From: Yoonia sp. F2084L
GTDB taxonomy: Bacteria > Pseudomonadota > Alphaproteobacteria > Rhodobacterales > Rhodobacteraceae
Assembly: GCF_023015625.1 (NCBI RefSeq)
Contig: NZ_JALKAH010000006.1
Span: forward strand, 124,001-188,000
DNA: 64,000 nt
Reading direction: 5' to 3'
Below, in pieces: positions 26,101 to 33,211 of the stretch. A model generated the notes under the pieces. It did no database searches and was not told the DNA's origin. It saw only the letters and a program-made list of their open reading frames with translations. The position numbers and the translations under genes are program-made. Every line of letters begins with the position of its first letter. Position 1 is the first letter of the stretch.

Positions 26101-26268
26101 CATCACCATCGGTGTGCCGTTGGGTGCCGCGATCACTTGCGGGCCGCTGCCATCGGCGACAATCGACTGGGCCATGATCGGCTGGGCGCTGATCAGTGCG
26201 ATACAAAGCGCTGAGACCGCATTATTCAGATATTTTGTCATCTTGCGTGTCATAATACGAACCTTCAT
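20149..26268 (-). CDS. CdiA/filamentous-haemagglutinin-like two-partner secretion exoprotein
   Basis: 2039 residues from ATG 26268 (the overlapping TTG at 26271 is less likely). A signal peptide ends near PIMAQ. The TPS secretion domain follows, with NPSALNG at about 120-126 and NPNGI at 141-145. Beta-helical haemagglutinin repeats occupy roughly 290-1250, with an acidic helical insert near 640-760. A pretoxin region containing a GLTASVN block and AALGCVVAEATGANC follows. The last 130 residues look like a papain/C39-type peptidase: CGQHSC with likely nucleophile Cys1912, His1993 in GFSHWVVVDG and Asp2013 in IRDPHG. There is no VENN motif. It is shorter than classic CdiA. Secreted by the CdiB protein encoded just upstream. 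Confidence 0.93.
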   Translation of the reverse strand: MKVRIMTRKMTKYLNNAVSALCIALISAQPIMAQSIVADGSGPQVIAAPNGTPMVMINTPGANGLSHNTYTEFGVGPGGAILNNVDTNYADTALAGVVQGNSNLQNGAASIILNEVTSNNPSALNGFLEVAGQQADVIVANPNGITCNGCGFISTNRATLTTGSPTINGGTLTGFSVDNGAIQIGRAGLDASDTTTFDLISRQITVAGAVTGQRIRVIAGRNDVLYATGEPTPKTDAGPAMSGLAIDSTAFGGMFANSITITSTEEGVGVRAPDDMAANAGGMTITADGRLVMNNATASQNVTVRSNDRVEIQGDVVAQTVNVTSAEDLVLAANANLVAESTAILTTGGDLNVGNGAEIAATRFDFDVAGAFRVGRDADVVAVQDVNIDVESLHNFGTLASTDGGLLVTTSLDLTNEGLMFGDTNVTLRSDAAIFNNGGSIIANGSVAIRGDTNALATAFTNQFGGVVETITGDISIAAVTFGNLREAPLVDGALTQETGSDAVQECTGDTCFDPITVAGQITERGEAARIISARDINLTGSAVRNEYSLISAGRNININVNLLDNVGLNAYRPSGEFVGAVFGTIEARGNINGNVSGYINNGAYRDNTVVITGPTNTDLTDVDVDSIGNPDLLVVNVDPDAEFLVETRPEFVDLDAFLSSDYFLEIIEYDPELKRFGDAYAEALFIRKQLQELLGQLVLITGINERAQIQAMYDNAINALENLDLTPGVALTPDQIGALTSDIIWLEETVVDGQRVLAPKVYLANPEIRFAGLSGAMITGQNVNFNTGNFDNAGNIRATETISIAVSDTFRSTGGTISAENIAVVGNNIEIVTDARTVVTEQGIRLVRLPQFRGASWTDRQDRALQTATFAAGSTIVLTARDAITTAGAQISAGDNITLLAGGDITIGALALSSETGKTSGSNRNRIERFDHLTTSLSAGGDITILSSGNVPGQNDIVLEGANVTAGGNVGLIAQDGDLILASVADVYFRDYARKKGGFFRKKIRREQTLNITNRTTAITGASITGVANNNILVEGSRFTIPGVANSDLAPGQLSLVSVNGGSAFTAPTDVRASSSYKSTRLLGGLITNSRDKRSLITDSVGTVANTAGDIAINSGADLTLTAVDFNAGGEFVTKVTGTTYLLAAIDIEYHSLTEHKDNGVIMTDIRSEDLTENVTFNAIEAAGGVNFDVNSRIILAGVRNPLIDSIQAGGWTAESEDSGRMNIADAYLGTDEEPVTEEETASDDPHWREGGEWSEEGEFLVRQVALPTGADGAEYAYLSGVLGRDSTINDPIELVSYSFYEKKQALSPAFKALLTIVVTQGLAGVGGLAGQLGMTTQATATAAATVTNTGLAVNAAAASAIVGTLDGAVAGDIDVGDILGEAAFAGVSAGLTASVNLKTLGGDWSGMSWATESVGFGEGLTFAALVENGIDATLTAGLTVAVYEDADFLDSFTGSMRSSSITMVMADFQTGIGANFARGSAENVLSHAALGCVVAEATGANCEAGVVGALTEQLYLEFVAGDAPTPGTLEYQAWKEGHTRDLTLVSATVGWVLSSGKAENVNATQEYATSAFQNNYLTTEQRAQADKLIAAQDAFEDFVHFCRILQGANCTASDELKNLLDDAGMLDLISQQGSVSPKERQDVTTALDGALGILQQISLQNTRAMMAACSGATLSTDCSRMINDADQFLDWHNASWFDGTEKVTVGSETLSRDLEWGRNLDALIVEEMRAVQEGTKTVAEAHAAISARAARFDGGMNVGMGALAAGGVAVTCYFSAGTLCVVAVGAGTVGSADELADGAATLYTGQAIENPYEALGEAAGLSESQAREVESWLDVGAMLVEVGAGGIAIVKGGKVVGTIDNLSGASPTVRVLDDTPIVVRQTHPDHPLTADALIRNGDRVLDAQGNVPTCGQHSCAMLTSTTGENLDPAALIRQTGERGTTRDDLAALLGQNGVKAVGGNVGAGRVDLIETLTQNGKPVIVRITGDNGFSHWVVVDGVTVRQGQRVVAIRDPHGQQYFSPEATFQQNFSGDVVRTRQ

Positions 26269-27839
26269 CAAAATCGGGCTGAAAGAGAAGCAATAAAAAT
26301 TCCGTCGGGTGGTGCATCGTCATTGGGCATGCGCAGCACTTCTTGATAGCCCAGATCAATCGAAACAGTGCCGCCGACCGTCCGCAGACCGACCGCCGAC
26401 CCCACCAAAGGCCGCGCCCGATCACTGTTATCGACCCGGACCGCACCGGCGTCCAAAGCAGCATAGGTCTGCAAACTGCCAAAGAGCTTGGTCGCGCCAA
26501 CCTGAGGCGTCCACGCCACGTCGTTGCGCCAAACAGCCCCAGCGTTGCCTGCAAAAAGGCCTGCATCCGTCGCGTCAAAGTCCAGCGTCTTGGCACCGCG
26601 CACCGAAGACAAGCCACCGACGGTCAGCGTGTAGGCCCCGTAAAGCGCGTCATCACTGTATTGGCCGCGCAGCACGCCGGTATAGCTGATCTGGCTGGTC
26701 TCCAACTGCCACGGGCGGAAATAGCTTAGCTCAAAATCACCCAGTTCAAACTGGGGATCAGAGCTTGAAAACGTATCATCTGGCTCTTCCGCGCCAAAAG
26801 CGGGAATGCCCTGTTCATAGCCCACCCGCGCCGTCATGCTGCCGCCCCAGAGGCTGCGCTCATGCTCCAGATCAAGCCGTGCGCTGGCTAATGTGCGGCT
26901 GGAGGCGTTGATCTCGATTTCGGCAATCCGGTTGACGTTGTCGCGGTATTCTATCGTGCCGGACAGGATCGTTTTGCTGTCCTGATTGCGGTGCATCACG
27001 CGGGACAATTCGATATCGGCCGAATGGGTCCAGCCGTCCGTGCCAATCGTCGTGATCGGCCCCAAAGTGTCCGTTTCATAGCTGGAGTATTTGTAGTTGC
27101 CCATCAGCGCCCAACGCCCATAGGGAAACCGCACTGATCCACCGATGTTTTCGGTCGCCGCCCCGCCTGTGTCGGACGAAAACGGAAACTCTTCTGTCCC
27201 GCGCGTATAGCTGAGTGACCAGCTTTCGTTCAGTCCCAACAGGTGATCATAAGTCAGATCAAGCGTACCCAGATATTCACCGCTGCCTTTGGTGCCTTGG
27301 TTGTTGGCACCAATCCGCGCGGTCCAGGGACGCTCAGCCGTTGCCGTCACCTCAAGCACGGATTGCCCTTCCTCTTCGCCTGCCCCGATTTCCATCGTTG
27401 CGTTATAGGCGGGCATGGAGCGGATGATTTCCAACCCCTGCTCAATCTCGCGCAGGTTGGCGGATTTGCCGATCAGGTTGGGGAATACGATCGCTTCCCA
27501 CAGGGGGCGGTCCTCGCCATTGAAGGTGACGGCGGATAATTCGCCCTCGACCACCGTGATATCCAGAGACCGGTCCGCGATGTTTTGTTCCGGCAGGTAG
27601 GCGCGCGCGGTGACATAGCCTTTGTCCACGTAAAGGAACGTAATCGCTTCAAGGGCCGCATTGATCCCTGCGATATCCAGACACTGCCCACGAAAAGGGG
27701 CAAGGGCCGCGTCAGTCTCAGCAGGGCTGAGCAATGTGATGCCCGTCACATCAATCGTATCAATCGGGATGCAGTTGACCTGCGCCTGTGCGGCACTGGC
27801 CAAGAGCCCGAACGCCCCGCCAAGGGCGGCATATCTCAT
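26268..27839 (-). CDS. ShlB/FhaC/HecB family two-partner secretion transporter
   Basis: 523 residues from ATG 27839, which starts a clear signal peptide (MRYAALGGAFGLLASAAQAQ). POTRA domains follow over about 25-180 (IDTIDVTGITLLSPAE, VEGELSAVTF), then a 16-strand beta barrel ending in the Phe of SLSARF, as outer membrane proteins do. It exports the CdiA-like protein across the outer membrane. Its stop shares one base with the CdiA ATG (TGATG at 26270-26266), so the pair is coupled. The frame can be extended to 27908, but that would overlap the Sel1 gene and hide the signal peptide. Confidence 0.93.
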   Translation of the reverse strand: MRYAALGGAFGLLASAAQAQVNCIPIDTIDVTGITLLSPAETDAALAPFRGQCLDIAGINAALEAITFLYVDKGYVTARAYLPEQNIADRSLDITVVEGELSAVTFNGEDRPLWEAIVFPNLIGKSANLREIEQGLEIIRSMPAYNATMEIGAGEEEGQSVLEVTATAERPWTARIGANNQGTKGSGEYLGTLDLTYDHLLGLNESWSLSYTRGTEEFPFSSDTGGAATENIGGSVRFPYGRWALMGNYKYSSYETDTLGPITTIGTDGWTHSADIELSRVMHRNQDSKTILSGTIEYRDNVNRIAEIEINASSRTLASARLDLEHERSLWGGSMTARVGYEQGIPAFGAEEPDDTFSSSDPQFELGDFELSYFRPWQLETSQISYTGVLRGQYSDDALYGAYTLTVGGLSSVRGAKTLDFDATDAGLFAGNAGAVWRNDVAWTPQVGATKLFGSLQTYAALDAGAVRVDNSDRARPLVGSAVGLRTVGGTVSIDLGYQEVLRMPNDDAPPDGIFIASLSARF

Positions 27840-27859
27840 GCTATGATCCACGGCAGCGA

Positions 27860-28666
27860 TCAGTTCTCGCCGCCAACGCTCTCTTCCAGAATGCGCGCTT
27901 CGGTCCATTCACGCGCCAAGGCCTGACCGGCGGCGACTTGTTCAGCCGTCAACTGCGCCTCGATTTCATCGCGCAGCACGCCAGCGTCGGCAAGGCCACG
28001 CACGACAGCAAGGTTGGCGTAGGAATAGGCGGTCACCGGATCAGGCGATGCGCCGATCATCAGCAGTTTGGCGTATTCATACATGCCGCCGGCATTGCCC
28101 AGATCGGCGGATTGCTTCAGATGCACTGCGGCCTGTTCGATGTTGCCAGTCTCAAGCGCGGTCTGCCCCAGCACGTTCATCGCCAGAATGTTGCCTTGGT
28201 CTGCGGCGCGCTGCCAATATGACAAGGCCAGCACGTCATCGGCGTCCACACCGCGTCCGGCGCGGTAGGCCAGACCACAGTTCAGCTGGCCATCCGCATC
28301 GCCCGCATCGGCGGCTTCACACAGCAGCCGGGTGCCTTCCACATAATCGCGCAACAGGACGCGGCCTTCGTGGTACATCAGCCCCAGACGGACCTGCGCC
28401 TTTGTTGATCCACCCTCGGCGGCGGCAGAGTAAAGGTTGGCGGCGCGCATTTCATCCTGCTCGGTGCCCAGACCCAGCTCAAACAAGCGGCCCAGATAAA
28501 ACGCGCCTTCTCCGTCGCCTGCTTCGTAAGCGGCGGCAAATTCAGTCGCGGCGCCAGACACATCCCCTGCGTTTAGTAGCTCAACACCTTGTGCGACATC
28601 AGCAGTCGCGGGGATTGTCCACAAAGTGGCAACAAAAGCTATGGAAATAGCAGGAAAATAACGCAT
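27860..28666 (-). CDS. Secreted Sel1-repeat protein
   Basis: 268 residues from ATG 28666. The signal peptide ends at IPATADV. At least four Sel1-type repeats follow, for example GEGAFYLGRLFELGLGTEQD, AQVRLGLMYHEGRV, GQLNCGLAYRAGRGVDADD and ILAMNVLGQTALETGN. Sel1 solenoids are protein-protein scaffolds, here in the periplasm. The gene ends 20 bases before the cdiB-like start, so it is in the same operon. It may help the TPS pair assemble or interact with the caspase-like protein encoded upstream. The frame to 28681 begins with TTG and is less likely. Confidence 0.87.
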   Translation of the reverse strand: MRYFPAISIAFVATLWTIPATADVAQGVELLNAGDVSGAATEFAAAYEAGDGEGAFYLGRLFELGLGTEQDEMRAANLYSAAAEGGSTKAQVRLGLMYHEGRVLLRDYVEGTRLLCEAADAGDADGQLNCGLAYRAGRGVDADDVLALSYWQRAADQGNILAMNVLGQTALETGNIEQAAVHLKQSADLGNAGGMYEYAKLLMIGASPDPVTAYSYANLAVVRGLADAGVLRDEIEAQLTAEQVAAGQALAREWTEARILEESVGGEN

Positions 28667-28805
28667 ATCAGACCCGATCAATGTATGGATTTATGGCACT
28701 TGTAAAACAACCACGAAGGGAATCGTCAACAGCCTATTAACTATTTCGGAACTTCGGCAAAGATATGGCAACACACAGGGAAACGCTGTGCAGGCAATGG
28801 TCTAT

Positions 28806-28821
28806 ATGGGTGCTGACCCTA
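28806..28821 (+). repeat. Copy 2 of the ATGGG-N2-CTGACCCTA repeat
   Basis: Sixteen bases match the core of the copies at 1971-1986 and 36317-36332. The last three bases, read on the minus strand, are the TAG stop of the caspase-like gene. Homology outside the core is weak, so this copy is older or only partial. Confidence 0.42.
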
Positions 28822-30066
28822 GTTCCCAAGCGCGCTTAGCCGGGTGGTGTACGATTGCACAAGGCAGGCAAGCGATGCGCCACAGGTGTCGCGCGCAGTT
28901 AACCAACGGCGCTGCTCCGACAACAGCCTGTCGCGTTGATTCGCGCTCAGCGACTGACGACGGGCTTTGTAGGACATCTCCAGCTCCAGATCCAAAGTTG
29001 CGAGTTCATCATTTGCACAGATAGCCCGCTCTGTTTGGGTCCTTGCGTTTACACACCACGCCGGACGCGGCGCGGGTTCAGCGGGCTGCGGTTGGACCGC
29101 AGGCGTTCCAAGCTGCGATATCCGCTCGCTCGCCAAGGCTGCATATGCCGTTCCAGAATACTGTTGCGCAAACAATCTGAGCGCATCAACCGAATTGCTA
29201 TTCTTGAATGCCTCCCAGGCCTGCGCCGCTTCGACATTTCGATTTTGCGGCAGCGGCTGAACAACCACCTGCGCCGTACCGCAATCAGGTAACAGGCAAG
29301 CAGCACCGATAACTTCATCATAGTAAGCAGGCCTTTGTGGATGGCCTACGCCCGCAGCGTCCTGATTGACCAGTTGCTGAGTGCGCTTGAAGGCCGATTG
29401 CAAATCCTGTGGTTTTGCCAGCTCAGCCAGAAAATGACGGGTGAAAACGGAATAGGTAGCGGGGTCAGTGTTGGACAGGCTATCAAGTGCGGTCTGACCA
29501 GCACCCGCCGAGAAGGCAACAAATGTGCCTGTCGGTGCTTCAACCGGTGCCAGTCCCCGCGCCAGACCAACAGATCGTGTCCCCTGGGTTGCCGCAAACG
29601 GATTGTCGCGACAGGCGTCGATAATAGCGAGCGTTAAGCCCGCACCGCGCTTTGTGATCTCATCTATGATCCCATTGGCACCATTGCGCAGTGAAAAACT
29701 TTCGCGGGCAAAAAGTGTTTCGGACCCAGCGGCGCGCATATCAGTCGGGATCAGGAAATTATCGTTCCCGTCGCTCCAGCCGTGGCCCGCAAACACAAAA
29801 GCCACGGTATCGCCGGGTGCGATCCGATCAAAAAAGGTGGCCAGTTCAAAGCTCATGTCTGGTCTTGTTAGATCGGTACGCATGGTCACATCGAAGCCCA
29901 GCGACTGAAAAAGCGATTGATATCCCGCGGCATCCGACCGGGCTTTGTCCAGATCAACGAGGTTGGCGTAAGTGTCATTGCCAATGATCAAAGCAATTGA
30001 TTTTGCGGCAACAATCCCCGGAGCCAACACGAAAATGAAGCTGAGTAGAATAATCAAACGACGCAT
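28819..30066 (-). CDS. Secreted caspase-like (C14) protease with LprI-like tail
   Basis: 415 residues from ATG 30066, with GAGGAG upstream. A signal peptide ends near VAA. The caspase fold contains SIALIIGNDTYANL, the catalytic His95 in VFAGHGWSDG and Cys152 in IIDACRDNP. A linker with SNSVDALRLFAQQYSGTAY follows. The last 80 residues (WCVNARTQTERAICAND) are an LprI/DUF1311-type Cys domain seen in periplasmic lysozyme-inhibitor proteins. It would act in the periplasm. About 150 bases separate it from the Sel1-TPS genes, all on one strand. The stop codon is made by the repeat at 28806-28821. Confidence 0.88.
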   Translation of the reverse strand: MRRLIILLSFIFVLAPGIVAAKSIALIIGNDTYANLVDLDKARSDAAGYQSLFQSLGFDVTMRTDLTRPDMSFELATFFDRIAPGDTVAFVFAGHGWSDGNDNFLIPTDMRAAGSETLFARESFSLRNGANGIIDEITKRGAGLTLAIIDACRDNPFAATQGTRSVGLARGLAPVEAPTGTFVAFSAGAGQTALDSLSNTDPATYSVFTRHFLAELAKPQDLQSAFKRTQQLVNQDAAGVGHPQRPAYYDEVIGAACLLPDCGTAQVVVQPLPQNRNVEAAQAWEAFKNSNSVDALRLFAQQYSGTAYAALASERISQLGTPAVQPQPAEPAPRPAWCVNARTQTERAICANDELATLDLELEMSYKARRQSLSANQRDRLLSEQRRWLTARDTCGASLACLVQSYTTRLSALGN

Positions 30067-30146
30067 AATTGCGCTCCTCAAGCCTTGGAAAATAAGGATG
30101 AGACTAAATCCAGCCAGATCGTTTGTATAGATTGCGGGCCGCGCCC

Positions 30147-30530
30147 CTACTTCTGCGCGACCGCGTCACCGTCTTCGACAGGGGCGTTCAGCGTTGACCA
30201 TGTGTCATCGCGCGGCGGCTCTGGCGGTGTGTCGCAGGCGCGGCGGTGGATGTTCACTTTGGCGATGAAGTTTGCTGAAATCGGGGCCGTGACGAACAAA
30301 AACCCCATGATCAGCAATTCATGGGTCGATGGTTCACCAATATCAAATGAATGAATAATCGAGGCGATCAGCAACATGCCGATGCCTACGGTGCCGACCT
30401 TGGTGGGGGCATGCAGCCGTGTCATGGGATCGTTGAATTTCAACAGCCCAATGACCCCAACCAGCACAAAGCCCGATCCAATGATCAAGGACAGGCAGAC
30501 GAAATAGGTTCCGATAATCTGAGGTGTCAT
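30147..30530 (-). CDS. mrpG: Mrp cation/proton antiporter subunit G
   Basis: 127 residues with three membrane helices and the MrpG landmark LLKFNDPMTRLHAPTKVGTVG. It is a small subunit of the seven-gene Mrp (Mnh/Pha) complex that exchanges Na+ or K+ for protons in the inner membrane. The ATG at 30530 overlaps the mrpF stop. The C-terminal 30 residues are charged, cytosolic and longer than in most homologues. It is the last gene of the operon. Confidence 0.93.
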   Translation of the reverse strand: MTPQIIGTYFVCLSLIIGSGFVLVGVIGLLKFNDPMTRLHAPTKVGTVGIGMLLIASIIHSFDIGEPSTHELLIMGFLFVTAPISANFIAKVNIHRRACDTPPEPPRDDTWSTLNAPVEDGDAVAQK

Positions 30531-30814
30531 TCGATGATGTTCCCCCGCAAAATGAACCGTGCCAGCGCCACGGTCGATACAAAGCCAAGCATGGCAATCA
30601 GCAATGCGATTTCAAAATAGATCTGCACGCCTTGGTGAATGCCCAGCACGACCACCAGACCCAGCGCATTGATCACCATCGTGTCCAGCGCAAGGATCCG
30701 GTCGCCTGAGGTCGGCCCCAGAACCAGCCGGACCATCGACAGCACCTGACCAAGGGCCAGCGACAGAAAGGTGATCGCCAGTGCGACGTTGAGAAACTGC
30801 AAAGCAAGGGTCAT
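30527..30814 (-). CDS. mrpF: Mrp antiporter subunit F
   Basis: 95 residues, three helices, with the MrpF motif RLVLGPTSGDRILALDTM. Start at 30814 overlaps the mrpE stop by four bases, and the stop overlaps the mrpG start. It is needed for complex assembly in studied Mrp systems. It forms one unit with mrpA to mrpG. Confidence 0.93.
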   Translation of the reverse strand: MTLALQFLNVALAITFLSLALGQVLSMVRLVLGPTSGDRILALDTMVINALGLVVVLGIHQGVQIYFEIALLIAMLGFVSTVALARFILRGNIIE

Positions 30815-31311
30815 GAGAAAATCTCCAGCAGGCGGGCCTCGTACCGGGTTTTGATGTCGTCACGGACCGCATCGGGGTCATCAGTGTGCAGCACATGCAC
30901 CAGCAGGCTATGCCCCTGATCTGACAAATCAGCCGAAACCGTGCCCGGTGTCAGCGTGATCGTCCCTGCCAGCATCGTAATCGCCTCAGGTTCACGCAGT
31001 TGCAGCGGCACGACAATCCACGCCGGTTTCAGCTTGGATGTCGGCACTGTCAGCACGATCCACGCGACCTCAATGTTTGCGACGATGATGTCCCAGATGA
31101 CCACAAAGCTGTAGCCGATCATCTTGCCGGGCCTGAACCCTTTGGGCGTGTCCGGCCACCAGATCGACGTGCTCCATGGGATGATGATCCCAAGGATGAA
31201 CCCAAAGACAACCATCCCCGCAGAGAGTTCGTTTTGCAGCAGCATCCAGACGATTGTCAGGATCAAGGTCAAAAGAGGGTGCGGCAAAAGCCAGTTGAAA
31301 GCGCGTGCCAT
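30811..31311 (-). CDS. mrpE: Mrp antiporter subunit E
   Basis: 166 residues, beginning with hydrophobic helices (HPLLTLILTIVWMLLQNELS) and ending in the soluble domain with TPGTVSADL typical of MrpE. It lies between mrpD, one base away, and mrpF, which overlaps. Family assignment is firm; its exact role in cation exchange is not settled in the family. Confidence 0.92.
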   Translation of the reverse strand: MARAFNWLLPHPLLTLILTIVWMLLQNELSAGMVVFGFILGIIIPWSTSIWWPDTPKGFRPGKMIGYSFVVIWDIIVANIEVAWIVLTVPTSKLKPAWIVVPLQLREPEAITMLAGTITLTPGTVSADLSDQGHSLLVHVLHTDDPDAVRDDIKTRYEARLLEIFS

Positions 31312-31312
31312 T

Positions 31313-32857
31313 CTAGTGATCCTCCTCCTTCTCGGTCGGGTCGCTCAGCTTGCCCGGCGTGTCCACCACGGTTGAGATATAGGGCTCTGGCGCGAACAAT
31401 TGTGCGGCGATGGTGGTGGTATAGCCATGCACTTGCCCTGCGAAAATCGTATGGGCGGCCAGCATTGTGATCAAGCCACCGACAGCGACATATGACATGG
31501 TTGCAGGTGGCGGCGGCGCAGCTTCGGTTGCGTCCACGCTCTTTGCTTTCCAGAACAGAATGCTACCCGCCCGTGCAAAACCGACAATGCTGATCAGGCT
31601 GGACCCCAGCACAATCGCCCAGATCCAGACCATCAGGTCTGTGCCGTAGGCCGCATCCAGCACCAGCAGTTTGCCCAGAAACCCGGACAGCGGCGGCAGG
31701 CCTGCCATTGCAATCGCGCCAATAAAGAACAGCCCCGCCGTCAGCGTGGCCCCTGATACCGGTGGCTGCGGTGTCAGTTCCAGATTGCTGCGGCCTGATC
31801 GCACCAGATCGGTGATCAGGAACAAGGCCGCCCCGGCCAAGGTGGAATGCACGATGTAATACAGTGCGGCCGCGATCCCAACGGGGCTGAACAGCGCGAT
31901 CGACACCAGCACCATACCCATCGACCCGATGATCGAAAACGCCACCAGCCGGTCCAGCTGTTTGGCGGCCAGCACCCCGATCATGCCAACCGCAAGCGAG
32001 ATCAGCGCGGCAGGCAACAGCCACACATCATGCAAGCCGGACGTCACTGCCAGATCAGGCGGGAAGATCAGCGTATAGACCCGGATAATCGCATAGGCAC
32101 CAACCTTGGTCATGATCGCGAATAGGGCCGCAACCGGGGCCGGTGCCTCGGCATAGCTGGAGGGGAGCCAGAAATGCAGCGGGACAAGTGCGGCTTTGAT
32201 CGCAAAGACCAGCAAAAGCAGCACGGCGGCGACACGAATACCGACCGTTTCATCAGGCGTGATCAGCGTCACGCGGTTCGCCAGATCAGCCATGTTCAGT
32301 GTGCCCGTCTCGGCGTAGATCGCGCCAAGCGCAAAAAGAAACAGGGTCGAGCCAATGAGGTTGAACAGCACGTATTGCACGCCCGCCCGCAGCCGTTTGG
32401 TCCCACCTGCGTGGATCATCAGACCGTAAGATGCGATCAAAAGCACCTCGAAGAACACAAAGAGGTTGAACAGATCGCCGGTCAGGAACGCACCCAAGAT
32501 GCCCATAAGCTGAAACTGGAACAGCGCATGGAAATGCCGCCCCCGGTCGTCCCAGCCCGAACTGATTGCATAGACCAGTACAAACAGCGCCAGCACGACG
32601 GTCAGAAGCACCATCATGGTCGATAGCCGGTCACCGACCAGAACGATCCCAAACGGTGCCGCCCAATCGCCCAGCTGATACAGCATGATTGTGCCGTCAG
32701 AGGTATTCCAGGCCAGCGCGCCTGAAATGACGATCAGCGTCAGAACGCCTGCGATGGAAAACACACGTTGAATACCAATGTGATAGCGCGCCGCCAGCAC
32801 AATGAAGGGCGCCAGCAGTGCGGGCAGCACCACGGGTGCGATCAGCCAATGGGTCAT
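31313..32857 (-). CDS. mrpD: Mrp antiporter subunit D
   Basis: 514 residues, about 14 membrane helices, homologous to complex I subunit NuoN. The proton-channel lysine and glutamate region is seen in LLLLVFAIKAALVPLHFWLP, followed by SYAEAPAPVAALFAI. ATG 32857 overlaps the mrpC stop. It is one of the two large ion-translocating subunits together with MrpA. Length and motifs are normal. Confidence 0.94.
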   Translation of the reverse strand: MTHWLIAPVVLPALLAPFIVLAARYHIGIQRVFSIAGVLTLIVISGALAWNTSDGTIMLYQLGDWAAPFGIVLVGDRLSTMMVLLTVVLALFVLVYAISSGWDDRGRHFHALFQFQLMGILGAFLTGDLFNLFVFFEVLLIASYGLMIHAGGTKRLRAGVQYVLFNLIGSTLFLFALGAIYAETGTLNMADLANRVTLITPDETVGIRVAAVLLLLVFAIKAALVPLHFWLPSSYAEAPAPVAALFAIMTKVGAYAIIRVYTLIFPPDLAVTSGLHDVWLLPAALISLAVGMIGVLAAKQLDRLVAFSIIGSMGMVLVSIALFSPVGIAAALYYIVHSTLAGAALFLITDLVRSGRSNLELTPQPPVSGATLTAGLFFIGAIAMAGLPPLSGFLGKLLVLDAAYGTDLMVWIWAIVLGSSLISIVGFARAGSILFWKAKSVDATEAAPPPPATMSYVAVGGLITMLAAHTIFAGQVHGYTTTIAAQLFAPEPYISTVVDTPGKLSDPTEKEEDH

Positions 32858-33210
32858 GGTGTGCCCTCCGGCGCGTCATCGGATCGGTCAGGTTGGTCAT
32901 CCACATGATCGTCGTCAGACCCAAGGAAGGCCCCCAGCCCGATCATCACCACCACAGCCGTCATCCCGAATGAGATCACGATAGCCGTCAGCACCAACGC
33001 TTGTGGCAGCGGATCGGTATAGGTCGTGATGTCATCACGCAGCACAGGCGGCGCACCGACCACCAGCCGCCCCGAGGTGAACAAGAAGATGTTCACCGCA
33101 TAAGTCAGCAACGAGATGCCCAAAATCACCGGGAAAGTGCGCAATCGCAGCACAAGATATATCCCGGCGGCCGTCATGATGCCGATGGCGGATGCGATCA
33201 GCAGTTCCAT
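32854..33210 (-). CDS. mrpC: Mrp antiporter subunit C
   Basis: 118 residues from ATG 33210, three helices, homologous to NuoK. It contains GIYLVLRLRTFPVILGISLL and the family phrase LPQALVLTAIVI. The longer frame to 33312 would run far into mrpA and was rejected. The C-terminus is Asp-rich. It starts one base after the mrpA stop. Confidence 0.94.
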   Translation of the reverse strand: MELLIASAIGIMTAAGIYLVLRLRTFPVILGISLLTYAVNIFLFTSGRLVVGAPPVLRDDITTYTDPLPQALVLTAIVISFGMTAVVVMIGLGAFLGSDDDHVDDQPDRSDDAPEGTP

Positions 33211-33211
33211 G

